The position numbers and the translations under genes were made by a program. The notes below the pieces were generated by a model that saw only the letters and a program-made list of their open reading frames with translations, was not told where the DNA came from and searched no databases. Below, piece after piece: positions 12,080 to 22,792 of a stretch of 64,000 nt of DNA (position 1 is its first letter; each line of letters begins with the position of its first letter). Source of the DNA: Dactylonectria macrodidyma (taxonomy: Eukaryota > Ascomycota > Sordariomycetes > Hypocreales > Nectriaceae); NCBI GenBank assembly GCA_020744425.1, contig JAGMUV010000018.1, positions 1,240,001-1,304,000 on the forward strand, given 5' to 3'.

Positions 12080-13012
12080 TTACCTAACCATCAACTCCGC
12101 CTCTTCAAAGTCGTGCCCGCCATCCTGGGAAAACTTGTTGGGGAACCAGATCAAGAAAATAATCTGAACAGCCAACATCAGAACAGAATCGAAGGCGTAC
12201 ATTGGCCATTCGTTGATCAACAAATATCCGTCCACGCCCATCAAATACTCAACCACACGGAAGATTGATCTGACCATGATCAAAGCGCTACAGGCGTAGA
12301 GCATGCTCAGGCCTTGTCGCCATGGGACGTTTGTTGTAAACTCAGGCTGCTTTGCAACCTGTCTTCCCATCCTTCTGTGGAATATCATCGCAACGACGAC
12401 GAAGAAGCCAAACACGACCAACTGGACGAACAGACCAGACACGATGATGGCTTCTCCGATTTTCTGCGTGCTCGCCTTGGCCGTTAACCCAGCAGCATTG
12501 CCTTGCAGCGTCAGGGAGAGGATATCTCCAGCGACAAATATTTTGGTCATCCGGGTAGGGCGGATGATGGAACAACGCTCGCCGTGAACGCTGAGAACCA
12601 GCCTGCCCAGAACCATGTATATCGAGGCAGCGTAGAAGACAGGGGCGAGGAGGATGAAGCTGATTTGGATCACATAGGGCGCAATTTCGTTGGTGTAGTA
12701 ATGAGAGATGATGCGAACGGCGTAACCGATGATCTGAACTGGAGACAAATATTGTTAGCAAGGACCGATATATGCAAGAGATCTAGTCTTATTGCTTGAT
12801 TGTGGAGTAGAGTAGAGGGAAGAAATCTAGAACATACAAAGTCCACCAATAGCAAAGACGCTAGTGAACCAGGCTCTTGTCTTGACCATACGCCAGGTGT
12901 GAGCGGCAGTGATCAAGGTGAATAATATAAGAAAGACGCAGGCGGCGGGGATTGAAGGGAGGTATTTCCAGAGGTAGACATCCGATCCGTCGACAGGCTT
13001 GAGCTCGGCCAT
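12080..13012 (-). CDS. RTA1-family lipid-translocating exporter-like protein (7 TM)
   Basis: Two exons on the minus strand, 13012-12838 and 12738-12080, joined by a 99-base GT-AG intron, give 277 residues, a normal length for the family. Seven hydrophobic segments are visible. RTA1-domain hallmarks include LFQIIGYAVR at the exon join, LAPVFYAASIYMVLGR, GDILSLTLQGNAAGL (the conserved D-x-x-S/L-x-x-x-Q-x-x-G core), RSIFRVVEYLMG and the short EWPMYAFDSVLM loop. Yeast members RTA1 and RSB1 act in resistance to 7-aminocholesterol and in release of sphingoid long-chain bases. Location is expected to be the plasma membrane. It starts 733 bases from the divergent Zn2Cys6 regulator, so the two may share a control region. 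A GT just before the stop leaves open a short extra 3' exon. The family call is firm; substrate unknown. Confidence 0.88.
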
Positions 13013-13745
13013 GGCGGTCGCACGTGTGAAGATGATGGTTGAAGCGGTACTCGGTGTGTGTCAAGCCTCAACATCTGGTGCAGATTGAGCAGAGTCGATT
13101 TTTCGTTTGATGCTGGATCTCGAGCGTTGGGAGGGACTTGGCGCTGGGTTAATGGAGGTTCGATTGAGGAAAAGAAGAGAGTAAATATATGTATTTTACT
13201 GCGCACCGCCTCAACGAACACGAAATCGACTCGACACTGGTATTACAGTATCGACATGTCGCATGGCCCAAATTGTGGGTTTAGATATCTCACGCTATTC
13301 TTAGTGTACGTGTATGAGCCAGTTTTGAGGTTAGCTCGCGCATTCACGAACAGGGAATCTTAACTTTGGACGGTTTTGGTTTAGTGTACGGGAGGGGACT
13401 TCAGAATCCTGGGTTCTTGACGGCCAGGGTCCCCTTCAACTGACGTACGCCTACCAATCAGCTCAGCATTTTCGTCTTCCTGGCCAAAGTTGCATTTTTG
13501 TTTTCATACGAAATACGATGCATGTCAGCACGCTTTGACACGAGAAGATAATTGCCTGCGTACCTTGTGAATCGGCGCGGGAAAACAAACCTCCGGGAAC
13601 CTGATCTCGTGTAGCTCCATCGAGTCATCGAGACTTGGATTAAACCACTGACGGAGCCGCCTCTCACGTATCAGGCCACGCCGAGGAGCCTGAAGCATTG
13701 CAGTGCGTAGCCGTAACTCCGCGTGAACTGCTACAATACACACCC
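13013..13745. promoter_or_regulatory. Divergent promoter region between RTA1-like and Zn2Cys6 genes
   Basis: These 733 bases separate two start codons that point away from each other. They must hold both promoters and could allow co-regulation. I see no certain operator; a Zn2Cys6 protein of this type would be expected to bind paired CGG/CCG triplets, but none stands out by eye. Confidence 0.45.
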
Positions 13746-15007
13746 ATGTCTCGTCGTCATCACAAAAAGTCCCGGAATGGGTGTCTCGAGTGCAAAAGGC
13801 GACACATAAAGGTACATCCACTGTTCTGTCACAGCCGCTGGAGCCCAAAACTGACGTGCTTATCAAGTGCGATGAACAGCAGCCAATATGCGCCAACTGC
13901 GGTGCAGCAGAGATGCGCTGCTCATTTCTTAGCAAAGACTTGCCATACATTGTGCCAGTCTTCGCCGAGGTGCATTCATACGTGGCAGCTTCGAGCACTT
14001 TCTCAGCCGTTGCTCCTGCACCAGCACCAGCACTAGCACCAGTGCCAACCCCAACCCCAGCATCAACGCCTCAGCAAAGTGCCATCACCCATCAACCAGT
14101 TGATCCTTACAACATCAACATCACTCATTTTGAACTCCTCAACAATCTATTCAGCAAGGAATTTCTAGATGTCGAGAACTCGGTGGAACCCGATGTCATA
14201 CCGCTCAGCATCTACACCAATCATGCAGTTTCAACACCATATTTGATGCATCAAATTCTCGCAATTTCAGCTTTACATCTAGGCACCAAGAGCGTAGAGT
14301 CTCGCACATTCTATCGAGAATATGCTACAGGGCTACAAAATCGCGCTCTGTTTCTCTTCAACGAGAGCAACCCGGTGCTGGAAGTGACGCCAGCCAATTG
14401 CGTTCCCATGTTTCTATTCTCGACATTAGTCAGCGGTCAGCTTCTGTTCGACACCTTGCACTTTGAAAGAGATAGCCTCGAAAAATTTATCGACCGATTC
14501 ACACACTGTCTAAGTGTGTGCAGGGGTGTGATAGCTGTTATCGACGAATGCAGGCATCTGTTGGACGACACCGAACTAGGCCCTCTCCTTGACGCTCAAT
14601 CGATCATGCAACCAATGGAAACAAGCGGAACAGAATGCGACGGACTTCTTGACCTTATAAATACGGGAGATTTGTCTGAATCCATGAAGAAGACATACCG
14701 GGACCAGGCGGCGTACCTTCAACTGGCTTTCAATGCTCAGGGTGAAATCTCGCAACGAAAAGTGCGATTGCCAGCAATACTCGCCTGGGTGATACTTGTT
14801 ACCCCCGATTACATAGAATTGCTGCATCAGAGGCAGCCGGTATCTCTTGTTATCCTCGCCCACTACGCTGTACTGCTACATCGTGGCCGTCGGCTCTGGG
14901 CCTTTGGCGATGGGGGTGCGTTTCTCATCGAGTCCATTCGAGACAGCCTAGGTCCTGGCTGGCACGAACGATTGAAGTTGCCGATGGCAGCTCTTTCGGA
15001 AACTTGA
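13746..15007 (+). CDS. Zn2Cys6 fungal transcription factor, sterol-uptake-control (UPC2-like) type
   Basis: Two exons, 13746-13811 and 13868-15007, joined by a 56-base GT-AG intron with a CTGAC branch point, give 401 residues. The intron splits the zinc cluster. The six cysteines are C13, C16, C23, C30, C33 and C40, spaced C-x2-C-x6-C-x6-C-x2-C-x6-C, the exact pattern of a Zn2Cys6 binuclear cluster. The context KSRNGCLECKRRHIKC is typical of the UPC2/ECM22-like branch, whose best known members control sterol uptake and ergosterol genes. A Pro/Ala/Thr-rich linker lies at about residues 65-95, followed by an all-helical fungal-specific regulatory region (YLMHQILAISALHLG). It is a nuclear protein. 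Divergent placement from the RTA1-like gene suggests that gene as a possible target. Cluster is certain; the UPC2 link and target are inference. Confidence 0.9.
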
Positions 15008-15128
15008 CCTCAGTCACAGAATCCATGCTTAATGGGATACCTAACCGAAAGCTTAATTAGTGGGAGAGGCGAAAGTAATTAATTACGAGAGCTACTTATT
15101 TAGAAAACTGCAAGTCAATCTCGTGTGG

Positions 15129-15983
15129 TCAAGATAGTAGTATATCCTCGAGCCACTTGAGTATAAGCTGAAGAACCTCATCCGCTTTTGCATCGTTCAA
15201 TAACTCATGGTATCCATCTTCAACTAAGTGAATTGTGTTGTCTGATGATGATATCCCGTCCATGAAGCGTTGGCTAGCCTGGAATGGCGCTGAAACATCG
15301 CTCGTACCATGAACAACCAATGTCGGCACCCGCCAGTCCTCCAACTTATTCCACAGTTCCGTTCCGACATCTAGGGCGGTAGCAGCCAGTAGAAACGACA
15401 TTTTCCCCTTAAACATGACCTGATCAGCCTCAGCGAGGCGTATTTGCTCAGTGTCACGGAATAGCTTCTCGATAGGGGTCCTAGCTTTAGGCACCTCGGC
15501 GCCTGGCATTAGACGTGCGAACAAGCCAATGGCGCCTTGCCCAAGCATCGGCAACGGCTCAGGCAGAGCAGGGCTGAGAAGTATGACTCCCTTCTCTGGG
15601 CCCGGTTCAGATACGACGCTGCTTGCAGTAATCAAGCCACCAAGCGAAAGGCCAAAGAGAAATATCGGTAACTTCTCCTCATTTGCATCATGTCGCAACT
15701 GGATATGATCAATCACGGCTTTCCTGACATTGATCTTTCCTCGACTCCCAGGAGAATCCCCATGACCCCAGAGATCCATTCCCCAGACATTGATGCCGTT
15801 CGCATTCAACTTTTGAATGAACTGAGAATGAGAAGACACGTAACGCTCTGTGTATTCTCCAAAGCCATGCTGCAGTATTAAAATGGCCTGGGGCGAGTCA
15901 CATAGCCACTTGTGTACCACGGCTCCTCCATAAAGAGTGAAGCGTTCAGGGCTCTGAGAGGGTGGAGGAAAGGTTGAAGCCAT
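15129..15983 (-). CDS. Alpha/beta hydrolase, serine aminopeptidase S33 / monoacylglycerol lipase type
   Basis: Single exon on the minus strand, 284 residues. The catalytic machinery is complete: oxyanion HGFGEYTERY (His39-Gly40), nucleophile elbow GLSLGG with Ser113, acid Asp229 in VVHGTSDVSAP, and His259 in DGYHELLND. The pattern HG-x-x-E-(x)-S/T-x-R-Y followed by DLWGHGDSPG is that of the S33 domain shared by monoglyceride lipases such as yeast Yju3. The likely reaction is hydrolysis of monoacylglycerol or similar esters, in the cytosol or on lipid droplets; there is no signal peptide. The open frame continues upstream to 16055 but without an ATG; ATG 15983 (MASTFPPP) gives the normal family start. 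Its stop faces the stop of the Zn2Cys6 gene 121 bases away. Confidence 0.9.
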   Translation of the reverse strand: MASTFPPPSQSPERFTLYGGAVVHKWLCDSPQAILILQHGFGEYTERYVSSHSQFIQKLNANGINVWGMDLWGHGDSPGSRGKINVRKAVIDHIQLRHDANEEKLPIFLFGLSLGGLITASSVVSEPGPEKGVILLSPALPEPLPMLGQGAIGLFARLMPGAEVPKARTPIEKLFRDTEQIRLAEADQVMFKGKMSFLLAATALDVGTELWNKLEDWRVPTLVVHGTSDVSAPFQASQRFMDGISSSDNTIHLVEDGYHELLNDAKADEVLQLILKWLEDILLS

Positions 15984-16396
15984 GTCTATGTTTCTGACAT
16001 GTGGGAAATGTTCGAAACAGATGATCCAGTGCTTTCGTGAGTTGAGTTGTCGCAATCAGATGTGGGAGGGGCGATGCGAGAAAGAGGTGGGTTAGCAACT
16101 GAACGGGGCTTGCTGATGGTTTGGAAATTGGAAATGGAACGGTGATATATTGTTCCGAACAATGCTGTCAGATTGACGGATAGTAGCTATCGAATCTCCA
16201 TCAGCACGTCGCATGTTCCTCGACCGGGATTCAGGCATGTGGGGTTGATTAAAGTGGTTTGTCGCGTGAGACCGTGCAGATGACGGTATAGCCATACTGT
16301 AAGACGAGAATGGTGAGAGCAGATGTGATTACTACTCTATTATGAATGTCATTCAGATTCTTGTACTAGTTTCCATCCCACCCCATAAACTGAGGC
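15984..16396. other. Interval between hydrolase and AAA+ ATPase genes
   Basis: Promoter region of the hydrolase gene and 3' flank of the AAA+ gene, both on the minus strand. An open frame at 16295-16092 on the minus strand is probably 5' leader or chance. Nothing else is recognised. Confidence 0.45.
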
Positions 16397-19015
16397 TTAA
16401 TACTTCTCTGAAACCTTCTTTCCTTCCAAGCCAGCTGTGGAGTCATAGGCATCGTATCTGTTGCCCATCATCGCGGCTCTCTTGCTCGGATCCTGTTTGT
16501 GCAGTTTGAGAAGATAGTCCTTGAATTCTCTCGACATTTGTACAGTTGCCTTGAGGTGGTCAGGCTTGATGAGTACCCGCCCCTCGCGGTCCTTGTGTCC
16601 TTGTGACTCGGCCAACGCAACGGCGACTTGGAACGCTGAAAGATATACACGTTAGTTAAGGTTGGTACACAAACAAGGTGTTTCCCCTCACCGTTTCGAA
16701 TCTCTCTGCCGTTCCATTTCAAGGCCCGTAGCTCCATGGACTGCGTGTAGTCTTTTGTCGTCTGAGGTATCCGCATTGTGGCCTCGCGATCTTCCTTCAA
16801 TTTCTGGAAGAACGTGTCCCAAACTTTGTCACGATCGTCGTCTCCAAACTCGGGGTAGTAAAGTTGCACTTGAATACGAGAAATGAAGGCCTCGTCGAAT
16901 GTTCCCACGCGGTTAGTCGTGAGAAACAGAATACCCTTGAAATACTCAAGGGCACGAAGGAAGCCAGCAACCAAATGATTGCGCTCGATATCTTGAACTT
17001 GACGCTGTTCCATGTAGATGTCGGCCTCATCAATGAGCATGATGGCACCCCATTTTTCTGCCACTTTGAACCACTTAAGAAGGTTGTTCTCGATCGTTGT
17101 TGGTTCAACGCCGATGTCAGAGCATGTTAGTGACAGGAGCGGTCGTTCCGTATAATCCGCGATGCATTCTATGTTTGTCAGGGCAGCTCAAATCACCAAG
17201 TGTGTGGAAAACCGACCTGCAGTATACGTTTTGCCAACGCCTGGCTTGCCGTGGAGGAGAAAAGTCAAGCCTTCTCCTTTTCCCTGAATGAAGTCTGCCG
17301 ACCACGTTGATGTCTGTTTGTGCGCCGTAGAGGGCTTGTGGATAGTGCTGATTTTGTTGAATGGCTTCTCTTCCTGGATTGATCCGCCAGTATTGTCTCG
17401 AATATACATCCGTGTCAAATTCTTGATCAAGTCCTTGGTGGATTCTTTCATCACAAGGCGTTCAAAAAGTGTCTTGTCAAAGGTGCACTCCTTAAAACCT
17501 GAGATGTGGAGGTGTTCTGGCCAGTGTTAGCATTGGCTCCCAAGGTTGATGCTTCGGCCACATACCCCAAGCGCGTGTCTTGAACACGAAGGCTTCGACC
17601 ATGTTGTCGCACAGAAAATACTGATGATCAGTCAACTCTTCAAGAACCAAGGGGTTGATCGTGCTGTATCCTGCAAATTTTGGTTTCGCCACGTGGTTGT
17701 ATATCAGACGTTCGCAGGGTTCACAAGAGCAGATCTTGAAGGGGCCTGACGGATGCTCCACGCTTTTTATCAAGAAGGTCCTTTGTCCACCATCCGCCAC
17801 ATATTGCTCAGGATCAACCATGACATAGCTCAAGACCTAGGAAACTGGTATTAGCGTGGCCACATACTTCTCTATCAAAGATAATAAAACGAACATTTCG
17901 CCTAGTGGAAGATACAGTTACTCCATCGAAAGAATAGCACGCATTCTTCTGTCGGAGGCTGTACCACTTCTTGCCGCGATTAGTGAAGTGGTCTCTAATC
18001 TCGACGAGATCTTGTTCGGTGAGTCCTTTCGTGAACCGTAGATACTCGCAAGGGTATGCACGAAGAGAAATGATTTCTTTCTCTCCAGCGAAACGGTCAA
18101 CTTCGTATTTGAATGAGGAAGGAGCGACCCAGACAGCACTGGCATCCATGTTCCAGCAATCAATTCTGTAATCCTCAGTTGTGCCGTTGACCAAATCAAA
18201 GTCGGCAGACTGAAGCACAAAGGGTTCGTATTCATCTTCAAGGTTAGGGTCCATGTACACGTCACTTCCAGGTTTGTAGAGCAGCCACAGCATATCGAAA
18301 GTGGCAAATCCGCGGGTGTGGCGTTCGCGTTCGGCTTCAACGGCCGCCTGATACTTGTCGTTGACAAATGCCTGAGCGATGGCGATGTGTTTGGCGGCGA
18401 ATCTGTTCGCGCAGGTGGGTGATATTTCATGCTGAGACTCATGTTCCTCGAGTCGTTGGCGGTAGTCGTTCAGTTGTTTTTCGAATAGGAAGAAGACGGC
18501 GTACGGCGCTGGGATTTCGATGACGTCCACCGAGAAATCAATGCGGGGATAGTAATCTACCACACACCGCAAAGCTTCATTCACGGCAGGGGAGAGGATT
18601 CTGATGTAGGGATGTCCCTGGCCGGCTTCTCGATACTTCTTCTTCTGGCTCTCATCCGATTTATTCACGTTGATCGAGTCCTTGGTCTCGCGCACCTCGA
18701 CATATTCCAGCACCAAGGACTCGGCCTCCGACTTAACGTCTTCGTCGTCTCCAGTGAATGACGCCCTCTCATTAGACGAGCGATTAAAATACTCGATACT
18801 GTGTTTGATTAAGTTTGTCGCATCTGCTGTTGAAGGTGCTGTAGAAGGTGTTGGCAGCGATGAATTTGGCTCATGTTCTTGTGGCAACGGTGAAACTGGC
18901 TCTTGTTCTTGTGGCGGGGTTGTTAAGCCACCAGTCGGATCGGCCGCCTTGATCAGACTGTTAGAAAGCCAGACGTTGATGAGGCGTGACAACGTGTGGT
19001 ACTCACTGTAGCCAT
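16397..19015 (-). CDS. Fungal AAA+ ATPase with large N-terminal extension
   Basis: Six exons on the minus strand join in frame: 19015-19007, 18947-17868, 17836-17566, 17516-17217, 17168-16692 and 16635-16397, giving 791 residues. The C-terminal third is a classical AAA domain: Walker A GKPGVGKT at residues 543-550, Walker B AIMLIDEAD at 595-603, sensor-1 and finger region LTTNRVGTFDEAFISRIQ, and a C-terminal helical lid. The first 450 residues have a Ser/Pro/Glu-rich low-complexity start with two near-repeats of (S/P)xxQEHEPxSSLP type, then the globular region common to this large fungal family (DUF7025 type). The reaction is ATP-driven remodelling; the substrate is unknown and no targeting signal is obvious. 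The first exon has only three codons and the second intron may be only 31 bases. It is the last host gene before the RIP block, starting about 300 bases from it, yet its reading frame is intact. Confidence 0.85.
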
Positions 19016-19330
19016 TTCGGTTGTCGAAAGTCGTTTCCAGATGCTAGAGGCACTAGGTGGGTAAGATTTGCAAGTGGCGGATGGAGGTGAGGAATGTCAG
19101 CCCGATGTCAGTGGTAAATTTGAATGAGGCTGAGGAACGAGCGCGCGTCTTGAGTCTTTCGGAGATGCTCGGCTGGACTTGCATATGGCCCCTACGGTCG
19201 CACATTACTATATGGGTGATAAAACCCTTTTGGGAAGCCTTAACTATGTGGGAATACTTAGTAATATTGTGGACTCTTGTAAGACTATAGTACTGCACAT
19301 TATTCAGAAGGTATTTCTTCATTTAGATAG
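19016..19330. other. Upstream region of AAA+ gene and edge of the AT-rich block
   Basis: Base composition changes quickly here. Up to about 19,250 the sequence has normal CA and TG content; from about 19,320 it is dominated by TA, AT, AG and CT steps. The promoter of the AAA+ gene must lie in this short interval. Confidence 0.6.
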
Positions 19331-21884
19331 TATGTCTATTAGGGAATATATTATAATAATTCTTAGTAATGTATTATAATTCTTTTACTTATATATCTAT
19401 ACTAGCTTTAATACTTAGTCTATTACTAATCTGTAGCTATTATAAGCTATTCTATTTATTCTTTAAGTAAGCTTAGGTCTATTTATTATAAGATTATATA
19501 ACTGACCTTATCTTATATATAGATATACTTAATTATATCTTATTATAAATATATTCTGATATTCTAAAGACTATGGCCTTTAAATTATACTAATAGAGCT
19601 ATGATTTTATTTATAATAGCTACTTAGGGTTGAATCTGTATCTATATTATAAAAGACGTTAGCTTATGAGTATTCCTATTTTTAATAGTTTATTAGTCCT
19701 GTTTTAAGATATTAAGATAGTTTTTACCTTCTCTACTATATAGTCTATTAACTTAATAGCCTTTAATCATTCTACGCCCTTATAGATAATCTTTACTAGC
19801 TTTAGAGATAGCCCTAGCTATATCTTTATAGTATTGCAGCCCTCTGCTATATATTAAAATACTAAACTTACCTAGAGTTAGATCGTAAGGGGCATAAAGG
19901 CGAGCTTATTATAACTTAGTAAGGCTATAGTTAAATAGAGCTAAAATAAGAGCAGATAGAAGATTTTAATACGCCTTACTGTCTTCTTTATAAGGCCTGA
20001 CTTATAAGAAATACTAGATGAAGATAAGGAGCCTTAGTGGTCTTTAGTTAGAGAGCTACTAAAGGTCGCTTTGCGCCTCTTTATTAATGAGGAATTATCT
20101 TTACCTATCTACTTTTGGTTTAATAATATCTTCTTTTCTTAGTTTAAGGATAAGCCTGCTTTCTCTTCTATTTTTCAATTCAATAAGAGACTTATTTAGA
20201 ACGCCTATATTAAAAAGGGTATTATAGAGCTAAGTGACCTTAACTAAGAGAGATAGATAGTTATAGAGCTTTTTAGTAAGGACTGCCCTTTTTATTTTAG
20301 TAAAATAGAGAGTAGATATCTCCTTTTCCTTATTTTCTATAAGCTATTGCTTCCTTAACTATAAGTCCTAGTCCTTTATTATATTAAAATACTAAGGTTA
20401 GTTATAAAGCTATTTAAAAAGGAGAAGGAAATTAAGAAAGAGCTAGTTAAGACTGAGGTGAAGGTATAGCTAGCCTTATTAATTAGGAGTGAGTTTAACT
20501 CGCCTTCCTTAAGCCCCTCTCTAAGCCTAGTTTTACTTCCTTTAAGAGCTAGTATAAAAGACTAGATTAAGGTTATTATTAGTAATATAGATAAGATCTG
20601 TATAAGTTAGAAACGAGCTTAAGACTCTATAAGCTTAGTACTCTTAGTAAAGGTAGAGGATAAAGAGCTTTTAACTAGTCCTGCTTTTACTACTTATAGT
20701 CCTATTACTAGAACTTAAGGAGTTAATATAAGGAGGCTAAGTAGTTAGTATCTTTATAAATAGGTAAGGAAATAATAATTACTCTAGCTTAAGTTAACTT
20801 AGATCTTCTATTAGCTTATTTATACTATTAATAATATTACTAAGTAGCTTAGTTCTAAAGAGGCTATTATTAATAGGCTTAAGGTAGTTCTATTTAAAGA
20901 GTTAAAGCTAAAGTATTATTAGTTAGATTTTAAGTATAATAGAGTATTTTTTTATATATGAATTTCTCTTGCCTTTTAATTAGACTCTTTAGGATGCTTA
21001 GTACTAGACTTACTCTATAGTTAAGATAAATCTAAATCTTATTTCTAAGCTATAAATAGATTGTAAAGTATGGTTATTTATAATTAAGCTCTTTATTTAG
21101 TTAACTATTAAATTGAAGATCCTAGAGCTATTAATTATACTAGTCTGTTATTATTAGGTTAAGAAGATTGTTTATATTAATAGAATTAATAGTAGCTATT
21201 ATCTAAGCAAGCTTATCTTAAGCCGCAGGCCTTAGATAGACTGCTTAGTTCTTTACTTTACTTATATTATATAGATCTATTAGGATTCTAGTAATAAAAT
21301 ACTCCTTATTCTTCTATAGCTAGATATAATAGCTATTTTATATTTTTATAAAGTCTATAACCTTCTAATAGATTATAAGTCTATAGAGAGTATATATTAT
21401 AATCTAGTAAGTAAAACAGTTTAATTAGAAGAGGCTGCTATTAATTAGCTTATATAAAAATATAATCTAATACTAACTAATACTTTTAAGTAGCTTTTCT
21501 TATTAAGACTCGATCTATTAGTTTAATATACTTAAGCCTTAGATATAATAAGAGCTTAGTCTTACTCTCTGCTTATAGACTTATTAGTTATTATCCTTAG
21601 TAGTATACTGAAACTCTATTTAATTAAGGTTAGTAAGAATCGCCTAGGCTCTAGCTTAAAGAGGAGTCTTAATACTATAATCTAAGTAAGTAAAAAGAGA
21701 GCAGAACTCTAAGTATAATACAGTCTGTAGAAACTGTTTGAATAAACTTAATGTAATTATATTCTCTTTATTAATATATATCTAAATAATAGCTCTTAAG
21801 TATGTGTTAATATAGGTATAGATAGAGAAGCTAAAGTTCTTAAGCTTTTTATACTTATTAAAAGACTATATAAAGTTAGGCTTA
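19331..21884 (+). pseudogene. Unidentified RIP-degraded coding relic
   Basis: About 2.5 kb of AT-rich sequence almost without CA, TG or CG steps. On the plus strand, long stretches read as protein when TAG and TAA are taken as former Gln or Trp codons, for example around 20,020-20,560, with Pro/Ser/Leu-rich and Lys/Glu-rich segments. I could not match it to gag, protease, integrase, RT or a transposase. It could be part of another repeat family or a RIPped duplicated host gene. No terminal repeats were found. Confidence 0.4.
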
Positions 21885-21985
21885 AGTATCACAACCTGTG
21901 TAACATAAACGCCTAACATCACGTAGCCCCTACAAATTTCTCACTAATTACGAGTAATCACTACGAACTATAGAGCGATTACTGT
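21885..21985. other. Short RIP-poor segment left of the X1 insertion
   Basis: About 100 bases keep many CA and TG steps (for example CACAACCTGTGTAACATA), unlike the 2.5 kb to the left. It ends with ACTGT, the left target-site copy of X1. It may be unique flank or the end of an element. Confidence 0.45.
21981..21985. repeat. Target-site duplication of X1, left copy (ACTGT)
   Basis: Five bases directly before the X1 5' LTR, identical to 50,564-50,568 directly after its 3' LTR, 28.6 kb away. Confidence 0.85.
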
Positions 21986-22206
21986 TATTAGAATAGATCG
22001 TGCGCACAGTCATGCATGATCAAGTGACCTCAGTCAGGCGTATGACCACTAAGGGCACGCTGAGCATAGCCTAAATAAGAAGGCAGTAAATGCTGTATAT
22101 AATACCCCTGACTGCTGTAAGGTCAGCCTAGATAATAATATGCATAATATATACATATATAGGCTCTTAATAACTAAGGTGCTATATATACTGCCTAAAT
22201 CTAATA
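21986..22206 (+). repeat. 5' LTR of X1
   Basis: 221 bp, same orientation as 50,343-50,563. It keeps more CA/TG steps than most of the block (for example GTGCGCACAGTCATGCATG), so it is among the least mutated repeat sequence here. It contains TATATAATACCCC, a TATA-like promoter motif. Confidence 0.9.
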
Positions 22207-22277
22207 ATTAAGAGTCTTATATGCAATTATATTTACTAGTAATTACCGCTTTAAGCAGCAGGCTGTTTACAAGCGCC

Positions 22278-22787
22278 TGATGAGTAGTTACTAAAAGTAT
22301 AATAACCGTTACAAGCACTAAGCTAGTTATAGACGAAGATTGGATTACGTGGTTTAAGACTCTGAAGACTATAGCTATGAACGAAGACCTTTAGAACTAT
22401 TTTAACCCTAAGAAGAAGAACAAACTAGAGCTGATCTTAAAGGCTCTAATTCTACTAAATATCACTTAATTTAAGAAGAAGCTAGTGTTAATCACTTACG
22501 CAAGGCTTGCTAAGTTATTAGCAGCCTCTAGTAATTATATTAAAACCATTATAGTAATAACTAATAATAAAGACCCTACTCTTAGTAAAGAAGACAATAT
22601 AATACTAAAAGCTTAAGATATTAGTAAGCTGCTTAAAAAGGGTCTCTAAGTATATAACGCCTTATAGGCTAACTATAAACACTATAATAAGCATTATAAG
22701 GAATTCTAGACTAGAATAAAGAATGTAAGGAACTGGGTCCTTAAGACGCTTAATAAACCACTCTCTTAACACTACTGCAAGCCAGAG
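22278..22787 (+). pseudogene. gag N-terminal relic of X1
   Basis: Reads on the plus strand as Copia-type capsid with few stops, including EDWITWFKTLKTIAMNED and a Lys-rich NPKKKNKLEL segment. The frame is cut at 22,792 by insertion of Y and resumes at 45,693. The matching region in X2 is on the minus strand near 29,840-30,360. Confidence 0.75.
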
Positions 22788-22788
22788 A

Positions 22789-22792
22789 CTAG
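22789..22792. repeat. Target-site duplication of Y, left copy (CTAG)
   Basis: CTAG before the TG start of the Y LTR, repeated at 45,689-45,692 after the CA end. X2 shows one uninterrupted copy of this site (GAGACTAGTCTGCC in the reversed sense). The base before is A on both sides, so ACTAG is possible if the LTR end is counted one base shorter. Confidence 0.8.

Noticed and set aside
12060..12082. Extra 3' exon for the RTA1 gene using the GTAAGA at the stop
   Set aside because: The unspliced stop already gives a normal family length; no convincing acceptor and coding continuation were found downstream.
15984..16055. Extension of the hydrolase frame to 16,055
   Set aside because: The upstream start would be TTG. 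The extra 24 residues have no family counterpart, while ATG 15,983 gives the usual N-terminus.
17918..18442. Minus-strand frame of 174 codons inside the AAA+ gene
   Set aside because: Lies in a second frame of exon 2, Ser/Thr/Leu-rich with no family look; a shadow.
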